Shown: positions 18,375 to 27,576 of the stretch, piece after piece | Layout of the letters: every line of letters begins with the position of its first letter | Position numbering within the stretch: position 1 is the stretch's first letter | Assembly (NCBI RefSeq): GCF_004352825.1 | Contig: NZ_SJRW01000002.1 | Span: 310,001-374,000, forward strand | Length of the DNA: 64,000 bases | Origin: Luteimonas arsenica | Lineage (GTDB): Bacteria > Pseudomonadota > Gammaproteobacteria > Xanthomonadales > Xanthomonadaceae | Direction: 5' to 3' | Notes under the pieces: model-generated | The model's database searches: none | What the model saw: only the letters and a program-made list of their open reading frames with translations | Told to the model about the DNA's origin: nothing | Program-made: the position numbers and the translations under genes

Positions 18375-19082
18375 TCAGTGAAGTCGTGGCAGGTCGAACA
18401 CGAGGATCTCGGCGTCGGCGCCGCGCTCGATCTCCACGCGCGGCTCGTCGGCGTACAGCAGGGCGTCGCCGGCGGACAGGGCCCTGCCGTTGACCACCGC
18501 CTTGCCGCGCGCCAGGTGCACATAGGCCAGGCGGCCGGGCGCGATGTCCAGCGTAGCGTGCTCGTCGCCGTCGAACAGCCCCGCGTGCATGCGGGCGTCC
18601 TGGTGGATGCGCACCGAACCGTCGCTGCCGTCCGGGCTGGCGACCAGGCGCAGGCGGCCGCGCTTCTCGGCCTCGGTGTAGGCCTTCTGCTCGTAGCCGG
18701 GCGCGATGCCCTGGGTGTCGGGGATGATCCAGATCTGCAGGAAGTGGGTGCTCCGGTCGGTCTCGTGGTTGTACTCGGAGTGGGTGACGCCGGTGCCGGC
18801 GCTCATGCGCTGCACCTCGCCGGGGACGATGCTGGCGGCGTTGCCCATCGAATCCTTGTGCGCCAGGCTGCCATCGAGCACGTAGCTGATGATCTCCATG
18901 TCGCGGTGGCTGTGGGTGCCGAAGCCCTGGCCGGCCTGGACGCGATCCTCGTTGATCACGCGCAGCGGGCCCCAGTGCACGTGGCGGGGGTCGTTGTAAC
19001 CGGCGAAGGAAAAGCTGTGCCAGGAGTCGAGCCAGCCGTGGTCGGCGTGGCCGCGTTCGTTGGCGGGGCGCAGGCTGATCAT
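18375..19082 (-). CDS. Pirin family protein, YhhW/quercetinase type
   Basis: 235 residues, the size of E. coli YhhW. Metal ligands appear in GTHSHRDMEIISY and AGTGVTHSEYN (two His, then His and Glu); the amino-terminal WLDSWHSFSFAGYNDP block is typical. YhhW cleaves quercetin in vitro, but a physiological role is not settled. It is first of three co-directional genes (pirin, cytochrome b561, YceI) and is divergent from another YceI gene across an AT-rich repeat-bearing region. Confidence 0.92.
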   Translation of the reverse strand: MISLRPANERGHADHGWLDSWHSFSFAGYNDPRHVHWGPLRVINEDRVQAGQGFGTHSHRDMEIISYVLDGSLAHKDSMGNAASIVPGEVQRMSAGTGVTHSEYNHETDRSTHFLQIWIIPDTQGIAPGYEQKAYTEAEKRGRLRLVASPDGSDGSVRIHQDARMHAGLFDGDEHATLDIAPGRLAYVHLARGKAVVNGRALSAGDALLYADEPRVEIERGADAEILVFDLPRLH

Positions 19083-19146
19083 GGTGCTAGGCTCCGGTGT
19101 CCGTATGCGGCAGCGCCGCGACGGGGAGGAGCTTGATTGATCTTCA

Positions 19147-19188
19147 AAACAGAATAAACAGCCACAAATGGCAGTTATTGTTCTGTTT
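19147..19188. promoter_or_regulatory. Dyad element between pirin and yceI (AT-rich)
   Basis: Outer arms AAACAGAA (19147-19154) and TTCTGTTT (19181-19188) are perfect inverted repeats; inside them GCCA and TGGC form a second dyad with nearly the same centre. The 315-bp gap 19083-19397 is far more AT-rich than its surroundings and holds no gene. A regulator site or hairpin at the divergent promoters is the likely meaning. Confidence 0.5.
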
Positions 19189-19266
19189 ATGATGTTATTG
19201 CTGGCGCCACGGCGTGCCTGCGCAGTTCCGCAGCTGCAAGGTCTTTTGTTCCGTAGATGCGATCAT

Positions 19267-19306
19267 TCGTTCCGAAAAGAGTAGTAAATACGCATTTTCA
19301 GAACGA
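19267..19306. promoter_or_regulatory. Second inverted repeat in the divergent promoter region
   Basis: TCGTTCCGAAAA (19267-19278) and TTTTCAGAACGA (19295-19306) match at 11 of 12 positions with a 16-nt spacer, and directly precede TACACT (19307-19312), a possible -10 box of the yceI gene. The half-site core GTTCCG also occurs at 19225 and 19248, about two helical turns apart. Confidence 0.5.
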
Positions 19307-19397
19307 TACACTGCCGGCCTCGGTTGATGCCCGCCGCCGGCGGTCCCCATCGAGCCCCCCGCATCCCCATTCCATCCGAACCCATCTGGAGCCTGCC

Positions 19398-19991
19398 ATG
19401 TCCCGTCATTTCAAGCGCGCCCTGCTCGCCGCCGCCCTCGCCACCGCCTCCGCCGCGGCCTTCGCCGCCCCTGTGACCTACACCATCGACCCGAACCACA
19501 CCGACGTGGTCGCGCAGTGGAACCACTTCGGATTCTCCAACCCGATCGCCCACTTCGGCCAGGTCGAAGGCACGATCACCTATGACCCGGACAACGTCGC
19601 CGCCTCCCGCGTCGAGGTCGTGCTGCCGCTGGCCGGCCTGTCCTCGCACGTGAAGGCCTTCGACGACCACCTGCGCAACGCCGATTTCTTCGACGTGGAG
19701 AAGTTCCCGCAGGCAACCTTCAAGAGCACCGCCGTCGAGGCCGCGGGCGAGGGCAAGCTGAAGATCACCGGCGACCTGACCATCAAGGGCATCACCAGGC
19801 CCGTGGTGCTCGACACCACCATCAACAGCGTCGCCGCCCACCCGATGAGCAAGCAACCCACCGCCGGCTTCGACGCGGTGGCCACCATCAAGCGCACCGA
19901 CTTCGACCTGGGCCTGTACGCGCCCAACGTCAGCGACGAGGTGCAGCTGCGCATCACCACCGAAGCCTCGGTGCCCAAGCAGGGCGAGTAA
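19398..19991 (+). CDS. YceI family periplasmic lipid-binding protein
   Basis: 197 residues from ATG 19398. The signal peptide (RHFKRALLAAALATASAAAFA) is followed by the YceI barrel: VTYTIDPNHTDVVAQWNHFG, HLRNADFFDVEKFPQATFKS and IKGITRPVVLD. It is distinct from the YceI at 17213-17770 but encoded in the same redox cluster, so the two may bind different lipids. The gene is followed by a strong terminator. Confidence 0.93.
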   Translation: MSRHFKRALLAAALATASAAAFAAPVTYTIDPNHTDVVAQWNHFGFSNPIAHFGQVEGTITYDPDNVAASRVEVVLPLAGLSSHVKAFDDHLRNADFFDVEKFPQATFKSTAVEAAGEGKLKITGDLTIKGITRPVVLDTTINSVAAHPMSKQPTAGFDAVATIKRTDFDLGLYAPNVSDEVQLRITTEASVPKQGE

Positions 19992-20016
19992 ACCGCCCGC
20001 GACGCGCGTGCAACGG

Positions 20017-20047
20017 GGCCGCCGCATCGAAGGGTGCGGCGGCCTTT
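20017..20047 (+). terminator. Rho-independent terminator of the yceI gene
   Basis: GGCCGCCGCA and TGCGGCGGCC form a perfect 10-bp stem with an 8-nt loop followed by TTT. It lies between the convergent yceI and TerC-family genes. Confidence 0.8.
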
Positions 20048-20060
20048 ACGCGTGCGGTCG

Positions 20061-21353
20061 TCAATCCGCGCGATCGCGGTCGTCGTCGTCGCCTGTTGCC
20101 GCAGGCGGCAAGCCCAGTCTGCCGGTTGCGGGCGCCGTGCCGGTGGCCGCGGCATGTGCCCGGTGTGCGCGGTCCAGGTCGTTCTGCAGCGCGTCGGGCC
20201 GCTGCACCAGCGCCTTGAAGCGTGGTTCCAGCGCCTGCACCCGCGCCTGCGCCGCGACCATGCCTTCGAAGGCCGAGCGCCGCAGCACCGGTGGCGCGTC
20301 CCTGCCCAGCGACAGGTAGTCGGCCACGCGCGTGCGCAGGGCGGACACCGCCACCTTCGCCTTGCCCTTCGGGCTCGACAGCGACGCCACCACGGTCAAC
20401 AGCAGGATGGCCACGATCACCACCAGCGAGACCCCGGTTTCGATCTCGATCACCGGCACCGGTTCGCCGTCGTTGATGAAGGGCAGGTTGTTCTCGTGCA
20501 GGGCGTGCAGCACCAGCTTCACGCCGATGAAGGCCAGGATCACCGCCAGGCCCAGCGACAGGTAGACCAGGCGCTCCAGCAGCCCGCCGACCAGGAAGTA
20601 CAGCTGGCGCAGGCCCAGCAGCGAGAACGCGGTCGCGGTGAAGACGATGAAGACGTTCTGGGTCAGTCCGAAGATCGCCGGGATCGAATCGAAGGCGAAC
20701 AGGATGTCGGTGCCACCGATGGCCAGCATCACCAGCAGCATCGGCGTGAGCGCGCGGCGGCCCTGCCAGGTGGTGAACAGCTTGTCGCCGTCGTAGTGCG
20801 GGCTGGCGTGGAACAGCCGCCGCACGATGCGCACGACGATGTTGGGCTTGTCGGGATCGTGGTCGTCGGGCACCAGCAGGTGGCCCGCGGTCACCAGCAG
20901 CACCAGGCCGAACAGGTAGAACACCCACGAGAAGCGTTCGATCAGCGCCGCGCCCAGCAGGATGAACACCGTGCGCGCGATGAGCGCGAAGGTGATGCCG
21001 AACAGCAGCACCTTCTGCTGGTCCTCGCGGGGGACCTTGAAGCTCGACATGATCACCAGGAACACGAAGACGTTGTCGATCGACAGCGCCTTTTCGGTGA
21101 TGTAGCCCGAGAAGTACTCCGCGCCCATGCGCGGGCCGCCCAGGACCCAGACCGCCACGCCGAACAGCAGGGCGATGCCGACGTACAGCGCCGACCACAC
21201 CGTGGCCTCGCGCAGGCTGGGCGCGTGCGCCTTGCGTACGTGGAAGAACCAGTCGAAGGCCAGCAGGCCGATGATCAGGGCGATCGTCGCTTCCCAGACG
21301 AGCGGGGTGGTCGTCGGCATCGGAATCCCGTGGGCCAGCAGGTGCCCGAGCAT
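20061..21353 (-). CDS. TerC family integral membrane protein (Alx-like)
   Basis: 430 residues with about eight transmembrane helices. Family blocks include GYITEKALSIDNVFVFLVIM, with the acidic residues thought to bind a metal in the membrane, and GGTDILFAFDSIPAIFG. TerC/Alx proteins are linked to tellurite resistance and manganese export. After the usual 330-residue core there is an added charged, probably cytoplasmic tail of about 90 residues rich in Ala, Arg and Asp. I looked for a manganese riboswitch upstream and could not recognise one. The start at 21353 is supported by family length; ATG 21320 is an alternative. Confidence 0.92.
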   Translation of the reverse strand: MLGHLLAHGIPMPTTTPLVWEATIALIIGLLAFDWFFHVRKAHAPSLREATVWSALYVGIALLFGVAVWVLGGPRMGAEYFSGYITEKALSIDNVFVFLVIMSSFKVPREDQQKVLLFGITFALIARTVFILLGAALIERFSWVFYLFGLVLLVTAGHLLVPDDHDPDKPNIVVRIVRRLFHASPHYDGDKLFTTWQGRRALTPMLLVMLAIGGTDILFAFDSIPAIFGLTQNVFIVFTATAFSLLGLRQLYFLVGGLLERLVYLSLGLAVILAFIGVKLVLHALHENNLPFINDGEPVPVIEIETGVSLVVIVAILLLTVVASLSSPKGKAKVAVSALRTRVADYLSLGRDAPPVLRRSAFEGMVAAQARVQALEPRFKALVQRPDALQNDLDRAHRAHAAATGTAPATGRLGLPPAATGDDDDRDRAD

Positions 21354-21440
21354 CGCACGCGGGGCGTTGGGCCGGCGTCATGCCGGGGCGGCGGCCGCGG
21401 GCTCGTTATCCATGCGTGAAGGCATGCCGCGGCCGCACGA

Positions 21441-21446
21441 TATATT
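21441..21446 (+). promoter_or_regulatory. Probable -10 box of opgD
   Basis: TATATT lies 26 nt before the opgD start codon; the GATATATTCC context is nearly self-complementary, so it could also serve the divergent TerC-family gene. Confidence 0.42.
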
Positions 21447-21472
21447 CCGCCGCCATCTCCCCCGACCCCCGC

Positions 21473-23008
21473 ATGCCCTTGCATCGACGAGAACTCCTGC
21501 TGGCCGGCCTCGCGCTGCCGTTCGCCACGGCGCTGCCCCTGCGCGCGTTCGCCCGCGACGCCGGGATGGCGGCCGCGACCGATGGCGCGTTCGACGATCG
21601 CACCGTGCCGGCGCTGGCCGCCGCGCTGGCCGCGAACGCCTACGCGCCGCCTTCGCGCGAGCTGCCGGCGGCGCTGGCCGGCATCGGCTACGACAGCTAC
21701 CGCGACTATCGTTACGACGCCGCGCATGCGCTGTGGCACGGCGAGGGGCGCGGCTTCGAGGCCCAGTTCTTCCACCGCGGCTACATGTTCCTGGACCGCG
21801 TCGACATGCACGTGGTCGAAGCGGGCCGCAGCCGGCCGTTCGCGTACTCGCCTTCGCTGTTCCGCTTCGACCACGGCGTGCCCGCGCCGGCCGAGGGCGC
21901 CGACATCGGCTTCGCCGGCTTCCGCCTGCACGGCGACGTGCATGGCACCGGCGTGCTCGACGAGATCGCCGCCTTCCTCGGCGCGAGCTATTTCCGTGCC
22001 GTCGCGCGCGGCCTGGGCTACGGCCTGTCCGCGCGCGGCCTGGCGCTGGGCACCGGAGATCCCGGGCCGGAGGAGTTCCCGGTGTTCCGCGCGTTCTGGC
22101 TGGAGGCGCCGGCACCGGGCGCGGCTGAGGTCGTCGTGCATGCGCTGCTCGATTCGCCCAGCGTCGCCGGCGCCTTCCGCTTCGCGATCACGCCCGGCAC
22201 GGACACGGTGTTCGACGTCGACGCCCGGCTGTACCCGCGCGTGGAGCTGGCCACGGCCGGGATCGCGCCGCTGACCAGCATGTTCGAGTTCGATGCCCAC
22301 GACCGCGCGGGCATCGACGATCCGCGCCCGGCGGTGCACGACTCCGACGGCCTGGTCCTGCTCGCGGGCAGCGGCGAACAGGCCTGGCGGCCGCTGCGCA
22401 ACCCGCGCAACGTCGAACACAGCGGCTTCCAGGACCGCGATCCGCGCGGCTTCGGGCTCATGCAGCGCAAGCGCCGCTTCGAGGACTACCAGGACCTGGA
22501 GGCCGGCTACGAGAAGCGGCCGGGCTGCCGGGTGGAGCCGCTCGACCCCTGGGGCGAGGGCGAGGTGCACCTGGTCGAAATCCCCACTGCCAACGAGTAC
22601 GCCGACAACATCGTCGCCTTCTGGCGCCCGCGCGCGCCGCTGGCGCCGGGCCGCGAGCATCGCTGGCGCTACCGCCTGCACTGGGGCGCGGCCTATGCGG
22701 GGAATCCGTCGCTGGCGCAGGTGGTGGCCACCCGGAGCGGGGCGCTGGACGGCCGCGAGGGTCGCCAGTACTTCGTCGACTTCGCCGGCGATGCCTTGCC
22801 CGATGCCGATGGCGCGGTGCAGGTGCAGGCCTCGGCCAGCGCGGGCGCTCTGGGCAACGCCGTGGCCTACCGCAATCCCGCCGCCGGCGGCTGGCGCGTG
22901 GGCTTCGAACTCGAACCCGGCGACGCGCCCGCGGTCGAGATGCGCCTGTGGCTGGAAGGCGCGGGTGGACGCCTCTCGGAAACCTGGCTCTCGCGATGGA
23001 CGGCATGA
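21473..23008 (+). CDS. opgD: Periplasmic glucan biosynthesis protein, OpgD/OpgG family
   Basis: 511 residues. ATG 21473 begins a twin-arginine type signal ([20 protein letters not shown]), as in E. coli OpgD. The mature part has the OpgG/OpgD pattern: [56 protein letters not shown] and [19 protein letters not shown]. It shapes the backbone of osmoregulated periplasmic glucans after OpgH makes the beta-1,2 chain. The 3' end overlaps opgH by 13 bp, so the two are co-translated. There is no separate opgG in the window. The Tat signal and overall pattern favour OpgD over OpgG. Confidence 0.92.
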   Translation: MPLHRRELLLAGLALPFATALPLRAFARDAGMAAATDGAFDDRTVPALAAALAANAYAPPSRELPAALAGIGYDSYRDYRYDAAHALWHGEGRGFEAQFFHRGYMFLDRVDMHVVEAGRSRPFAYSPSLFRFDHGVPAPAEGADIGFAGFRLHGDVHGTGVLDEIAAFLGASYFRAVARGLGYGLSARGLALGTGDPGPEEFPVFRAFWLEAPAPGAAEVVVHALLDSPSVAGAFRFAITPGTDTVFDVDARLYPRVELATAGIAPLTSMFEFDAHDRAGIDDPRPAVHDSDGLVLLAGSGEQAWRPLRNPRNVEHSGFQDRDPRGFGLMQRKRRFEDYQDLEAGYEKRPGCRVEPLDPWGEGEVHLVEIPTANEYADNIVAFWRPRAPLAPGREHRWRYRLHWGAAYAGNPSLAQVVATRSGALDGREGRQYFVDFAGDALPDADGAVQVQASASAGALGNAVAYRNPAAGGWRVGFELEPGDAPAVEMRLWLEGAGGRLSETWLSRWTA

Positions 23009-24915
23009 CCGTGGGTGCCGCCACTCCGCAGGGCGCCGCCGCTGCATTGCCGCCGCTGCCGCCGGAGTCGCCGATGGCGATGCCGGTGCAGTCGCTCGAC
23101 CGCGGCGAGCTGGCCAACCCGCCGCGCCCGACCACGCCGCCGAACATGGCCTGGCGCCGTTTCGCGGTGATCGGTGGCGCCGCGCTGCTGACCACGATCG
23201 CGACCTACCAGATGTGGTGGCTGCTGCGCGGCGGCGGCATCGACGTGTTGGAAGGCACGCTGCTGGTGCTGTTCGTGGCCCTGTTCGCCTGGATCGTGCA
23301 GGCCTTCGTCGGTGCCGTCGCCGGTTTCGTCCTGCTGCTGCAGCGGCGCCCGCTGCGCATGGGCATGAGCGCCGATGGCCCGCTGCCCGAGGTGACCACG
23401 CCGACCGCCCTGCTGATGCCGATCTACAACGAGGATCCCGAGCGGCTGATGGCCGGCCTGCAGGCGATGCACGAATCGCTGGCCGCCAGCGGGCAGTTGG
23501 GGCGCTTCGACTTCTTCGTGCTCAGCGATACCCGGAGGCCGGAGATCCAGGCCGCCGAAGCCGCCGCGTTCATGGCGCTGCGCGCGCGGCTGGGCACGGG
23601 GGCGCGCGTGCACTACCGCCTGCGCGACGACAACAGTGAGCGCAAGTCCGGCAACATCGCCGACTGGGTGCGGCGCTGGGGCGGCGCCTGGCCGCAGTTC
23701 CTGATCCTCGACGCCGACAGCGTGATGGACGGCGCCACCATCGTCCGCCTGGCCGCGGCGATGGAGCGCCACGACGACGTGGCCCTGATCCAGACCCTGC
23801 CAGTGATCGTCAACGGCAACACCCTGTTCGCGCGGATGCAGCAGTTCGCCGGCCGCGTCTACGGCCCGGTGATCGCCTATGGCGTGGCCTGGTGGCACGG
23901 CGCGGAAAGCAACTACTGGGGCCACAACGCCATGATCCGCACCCGCGCCTTTGCGGAATGCGCGGGGCTTCCGGAACTTCGCGGCGTGAAGCCCTTCGCC
24001 GGCACCGTGCTCAGCCACGATTTCGTCGAGGCCGCGCTGATGCGCCGCGGCGGCTGGGCGCTGCACATGATCCCGGGCCTGCCGGGCAGCTACGAGGAGG
24101 GCCCGCCCTCGCTGACCGACATGCTGGTGCGCGACCGCCGCTGGTGCCAGGGCAACCTGCAGCACGGCGGCGTGCTGCCCGCGCGCGGCCTGCACTGGGT
24201 CAGCCGCTGGCATCTGCTGATCGGCATCGGCCACTACTTCACCGCGCCGATGTGGGCGATGCTGATGCTGATCGGCGTTTCGATCCCGCTGCTGCACGAG
24301 GGCTTCTCGTGGGGGCAGCTTTCGATCGAAGGCTTCACGCCCACTGCGTACTGGCGCGAGCAGGACGGCGACCGCTTCGTCGGCGTCTTCATCGTCACCA
24401 TGACCATGCTGCTGGCGCCGAAGCTGATGGGCTGGATGGCCACCGTGATCGATCCGGCGATGCGCCGCGGCTGCGGCGGCGCCTGGCGCGCCTTCGTCGG
24501 CATGCTGCTGGAGACCCTGCTCGCCGCGCTGATGGCGCCGGTGACGATGTGGGTGCAGTCGCGTGGCGTGGCCGAGGTGCTGGCCGGCAAGGACTCGGGC
24601 TGGGAGTCTCAGCGCCGCGATGACGGCACGCTGCCGCTGCGCGAACTGCTGCGCCTGTACGGCGGGCTGACCCTGGCGGGCGTGGTGGCGGCCGTGGCCG
24701 CGTGGATGGTCTCGCCGATGCTGTTGGCCTGGATGTCGCCGGTCGTGCTGGGCCTGCTGCTTGCGATCCCGATCGTTGCCCTGGGCGCGTCGCGCGCGGC
24801 CGGACAATGGCTGCGCCGGCGGCGCATCTTCGTGACGCCCGAGGAACTGGCGCCGCCGCCGGTGCTGGTGCGTGCGACCCGGCTGCGCGAGGAGCACGGT
24901 CCGCCGGCGGACTGA
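22996..24915 (+). CDS. opgH: Glucans biosynthesis glucosyltransferase H
   Basis: 639 residues; ATG 22996 overlaps the end of opgD, with ATG 23005 as an alternative. Two amino-terminal helices precede a large cytoplasmic GT2 domain with [37 protein letters not shown] (D-x-D) and the QxxRW-like [13 protein letters not shown]; several helices follow. The enzyme uses UDP-glucose to build and export the linear glucan backbone to the periplasm. In Xanthomonas this protein was known as HrpM and is needed for virulence, a family fact that may or may not apply here. Confidence 0.95.
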   Translation: MDGMTVGAATPQGAAAALPPLPPESPMAMPVQSLDRGELANPPRPTTPPNMAWRRFAVIGGAALLTTIATYQMWWLLRGGGIDVLEGTLLVLFVALFAWIVQAFVGAVAGFVLLLQRRPLRMGMSADGPLPEVTTPTALLMPIYNEDPERLMAGLQAMHESLAASGQLGRFDFFVLSDTRRPEIQAAEAAAFMALRARLGTGARVHYRLRDDNSERKSGNIADWVRRWGGAWPQFLILDADSVMDGATIVRLAAAMERHDDVALIQTLPVIVNGNTLFARMQQFAGRVYGPVIAYGVAWWHGAESNYWGHNAMIRTRAFAECAGLPELRGVKPFAGTVLSHDFVEAALMRRGGWALHMIPGLPGSYEEGPPSLTDMLVRDRRWCQGNLQHGGVLPARGLHWVSRWHLLIGIGHYFTAPMWAMLMLIGVSIPLLHEGFSWGQLSIEGFTPTAYWREQDGDRFVGVFIVTMTMLLAPKLMGWMATVIDPAMRRGCGGAWRAFVGMLLETLLAALMAPVTMWVQSRGVAEVLAGKDSGWESQRRDDGTLPLRELLRLYGGLTLAGVVAAVAAWMVSPMLLAWMSPVVLGLLLAIPIVALGASRAAGQWLRRRRIFVTPEELAPPPVLVRATRLREEHGPPAD

Positions 24916-24985
24916 CGCACAACCGCAGCACCAGCGTCATCGAGGCGCGGCAGCATTCGCCCCCGACAGCCACGGGGGCTAGGAC

Positions 24986-26017
24986 ATGAGGCTTCACTCG
25001 ATGGTCGCGGCGCTTGCCGCGGCCCTTCTCGCATCCGCCTGCCAGCCGCGGGCGCCGTCGGCCGTGGAGGCGGACGCTGCATCCACGCAGGTCGTCGCGT
25101 CGGCCGGCGATGCGGAGGGCAGCGGTGCTTCGAAGCAGGCGGGCAGCGGCCTGGACGAAGCCGCTGCGCGCGCGCTGCGCGAAGGCCGCCTCTATGCGCC
25201 GGCCGGCGACAGCGCGATCGAATACTGGCTCCAGGCGCGCGACCGCGACCCCGGCAACGCGGCGGTCGCCAGTGCGATCGTCGAACTGCAGCCCTACCTG
25301 CTGATCGGCTGCGAGCAGGCCATCGCGCGGCATGACTTCGAAGAGGCGCGCCGGTTGCACGGCCTCATCGCCGCCAGCGACGCCGGTGCACCGGCGCTGC
25401 AGCGCTTGGCGATGGCGATCGAAGCCGCCGAGGCCGAATCCGGGCGCGCCGAAGCCGTGCGCCTGGCCGCCGAGGAAGCGCAGCGCCAGCGCGCCGAGGC
25501 CGAGGTGCGCGCCGCGGAGATGGCGAGCGCGGCACAGGGCCGGGTGGCCGCGGCGCAGGTCGCGGCGGCCGCCGCGCAGCCGCCAGCTGCGCCTGCGCCC
25601 TCGTCACCGACATCGGCATCAGTCGCCGATGCGCGGCCGCAATCGCCCGCCGTGCAGCCGCCGCCGCAATCACAGGCCGAGGCCGTCGGGACCGCGCCGG
25701 CCCCGGCGCAGTTTGCGCGCACACCGACCGCGGCTGCCGCCCGCGAGACCGCCGCGCCAGCCGCCACGCCGCGCCTGCTGCGCCAGCCCGCCCCACGCTT
25801 TCCGCCGCTGGCGCTGAGCCGGAAGATGGAAGGCTCGGTGCAGGTCGCCTTCACCATCCGCCCGGACGGCCGCGTCGAAGACACGCGCGTGGTGAGCTCC
25901 ACGCCGCCGGGCGTGTTCGAGCGTTCGGCGCTGGCCGCCGTGAGCGGCTACCGCTTCGAGCCCATGGCCCAGGCCACGGCGTCGATGGTCACGGTCCGCT
26001 TCACCCTCAGCCAGTAG
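24986..26017 (+). CDS. TonB C-terminal-domain protein with lipoprotein-like signal
   Basis: 343 residues. The start is followed by a short hydrophobic stretch ending in LLASAC, a lipobox-like site. Residues 30-130 resemble a helical repeat region; 130-260 is a coiled, Ala/Gln/Pro-rich linker; the last 80 residues are a TonB_C domain (RFPPLALSRKMEGSVQVAFTI, VVSSTPPGVFERSALAAV). The domain in true TonB contacts the TonB box of outer-membrane receptors. A lipidated or soluble form lacking the usual transmembrane anchor cannot be a normal energy transducer with ExbBD, so the role is uncertain. It is directly downstream of opgH. Confidence 0.8.
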   Translation: MRLHSMVAALAAALLASACQPRAPSAVEADAASTQVVASAGDAEGSGASKQAGSGLDEAAARALREGRLYAPAGDSAIEYWLQARDRDPGNAAVASAIVELQPYLLIGCEQAIARHDFEEARRLHGLIAASDAGAPALQRLAMAIEAAEAESGRAEAVRLAAEEAQRQRAEAEVRAAEMASAAQGRVAAAQVAAAAAQPPAAPAPSSPTSASVADARPQSPAVQPPPQSQAEAVGTAPAPAQFARTPTAAAARETAAPAATPRLLRQPAPRFPPLALSRKMEGSVQVAFTIRPDGRVEDTRVVSSTPPGVFERSALAAVSGYRFEPMAQATASMVTVRFTLSQ

Positions 26018-26043
26018 CCGCCGGCCCCGCGCGGCGCGCCATG

Positions 26044-26049
26044 CATAAT
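26044..26049 (+). promoter_or_regulatory. Probable -10 box of the esterase gene
   Basis: CATAAT lies 26 nt upstream of the ATG at 26076, with a GAGG ribosome site between them. Confidence 0.4.
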
Positions 26050-26075
26050 GGCGCGCCCGATCCAACGAGGTTGCC

Positions 26076-26744
26076 ATGCTGCTGGAATGCATCGAGCGCG
26101 AGACCGGTCCGGCACCGGCCTGGAGCATCGTCTGGCTGCATGGCCTCGGCGCAGACGGCGGCGACTTCGTGCCGATCGTGCCCGAGCTGCTGCGCCGCGA
26201 CTGGCCGGCGCTGCGCTTCGTGTTCCCGCACGCGCCGGTGCGCCCGGTGACGATCAACAACGGCGTGCCGATGCGCGCCTGGTACGACATCGTCGACATC
26301 GACCTCGCCAACCGTGCCGACGAGGCGGGCGTGGCGCAGTCGATCGCCCAGGTCGAGGCGCTGGTCGCCCGCGAGGTCGAGCGCGGCGTGCCGCGGTCGC
26401 GCGTGGTGCTGGCGGGTTTCTCGCAGGGCGGCGCGGTCACCCTCGCCACGGGCCTGCGCAGCGCGGATCCGCTGGGTGGACTGGTCGCGCTGTCCACCTA
26501 CGTGCCCTCCGCCGGCAAGGCGCGCGACGCGCTGGCCGCGGGCGCGGAACGGCAGCCGGTGTTCATGGGCCACGGCAGCCAGGATCCGGTGGTGCCCTTC
26601 CAGGCCGGCCAGCAGAGCGCGGCGCTGCTGCGCGAGCTGGGCTTCGAGGTCGAATGGCACGCCTATCCCATGCCGCATTCGGTTTGCGCCGAGGAAATCC
26701 GCGACCTTGGCGACTGGTTGTCACGGCGGTTCGCGGCGGGTTGA
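26076..26744 (+). CDS. Alpha/beta-hydrolase carboxylesterase (phospholipase/carboxylesterase family)
   Basis: 222 residues, the typical size. The oxyanion region WLHGLGADGGDF, nucleophile elbow GFSQGGAV, acid residue in GSQDPVVP and catalytic His in YPMPHSVCAEE make a full Ser-Asp-His triad. No signal peptide, so cytoplasmic. Family members hydrolyse short-chain esters and some lysophospholipids or S-acyl groups. It is upstream of the AlgR-like gene but separated by 85 bp, so a shared transcript is possible but not shown. Confidence 0.92.
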   Translation: MLLECIERETGPAPAWSIVWLHGLGADGGDFVPIVPELLRRDWPALRFVFPHAPVRPVTINNGVPMRAWYDIVDIDLANRADEAGVAQSIAQVEALVAREVERGVPRSRVVLAGFSQGGAVTLATGLRSADPLGGLVALSTYVPSAGKARDALAAGAERQPVFMGHGSQDPVVPFQAGQQSAALLRELGFEVEWHAYPMPHSVCAEEIRDLGDWLSRRFAAG

Positions 26745-26829
26745 ACCCGGACGGGCATGACCGTCGCCGGGGCGCGGGCTACTATCCCGGTGAGCCCGGA
26801 CTGCCGCTGGGACGCGTGAGGAGGACCGC

Positions 26830-27552
26830 ATGAAGGTGGTCATCGCAGACGACGAGCCGCTGGCCCGCGAGCGACTGCGCAGCCTGCTGGCCGCGCATGC
26901 CGACATCGAGGTGGTGGCCGAGGCCGGGGACGGCCGCGGCGCGCTGGAGGCCTGCGCCGGGCACGAGCCCGACCTGGTGCTGCTCGACATCGCCATGCCC
27001 GGGATCGACGGCCTGGAGGCCGCGCGCCACCTGGCCGCCTTCGAGCCGCGCCCGGCGGTGGTGTTCTGCACCGCCTATGACGAGCACGCGCTCTCGGCCT
27101 TCGAGGCCGCGGCCGTGGACTACCTGGTCAAGCCGGTGCGGGCCGAGCGCCTGCAGGCGGCGCTGGACCGCGTGCGCACCTTCGCCGCCGGGCTTGATCG
27201 CAGCCGGGGCGGGGATGCGCGCCGCCAGCACCTGTGCGCGCGCCTGCGCGGCAGCCTGCGCCTGATCCCGATCGAGGACGTGCACTACCTGCAGGCGGAG
27301 GAGAAGTACGTGGTGGTGCACCACGCCCGCGGCGAGGACCTGATCGAGGAGTCGCTGAAGTCGCTGGAGGAGGAGTTCGGCGACCGTTTCCTGCGCATCC
27401 ACCGCAACTGCCTGGTGGCCCGCCACGAGCTGGTGGAGCTGCGACGCGACCCGGAAGGACACGTCCAGGCCATCCTTCGCCACGGCTCGCAGCCGCTGGA
27501 GGTCAGCCGTCGCTGCGTCGCTCCGCTGCGCGAGGCGCTGCGGCTGTTCTGA
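26830..27552 (+). CDS. LytTR-family response regulator (AlgR-like)
   Basis: 240 residues. The receiver domain (1-115) has the acidic pair in IADDEP, phospho-acceptor Asp53 in LLDIAMPG, and the Thr and Lys of the switch (FCTAYDEHALSAF, YLVKPV). The LytTR DNA-binding domain (140-240) contains EEKYVVVHH and FLRIHRNCLV. The link to hemC, 25 bp downstream, is the same as algR-hemC in Pseudomonas, but the usual AlgZ/FimS-type kinase gene is not next to it here, so it is an orphan locally. It has a good ribosome site, GAGGAGG. Confidence 0.92.
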   Translation: MKVVIADDEPLARERLRSLLAAHADIEVVAEAGDGRGALEACAGHEPDLVLLDIAMPGIDGLEAARHLAAFEPRPAVVFCTAYDEHALSAFEAAAVDYLVKPVRAERLQAALDRVRTFAAGLDRSRGGDARRQHLCARLRGSLRLIPIEDVHYLQAEEKYVVVHHARGEDLIEESLKSLEEEFGDRFLRIHRNCLVARHELVELRRDPEGHVQAILRHGSQPLEVSRRCVAPLREALRLF

Positions 27553-27563
27553 CCGTGGCGGGG

Positions 27564-27569
27564 GATAAT
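27564..27569 (+). promoter_or_regulatory. Probable -10 box of hemC, leaderless
   Basis: GATAAT followed by seven bases and then ATG 27577. This spacing argues for ATG 27577 over the in-frame ATG at 27568, which would lie inside the promoter. Confidence 0.45.
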
Positions 27570-27576
27570 GTCCCGC

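Noticed and set aside
21354..21472. Manganese (yybP-ykoY) riboswitch before the TerC-family gene
   Set aside because: TerC/Alx genes can carry one, but I could not find its conserved loops in the short GC-rich leader.
27568..27576. ATG 27568 as start of hemC
   Set aside because: It overlaps the GATAAT box, and family length and alignment fit ATG 27577 better; not fully excluded.
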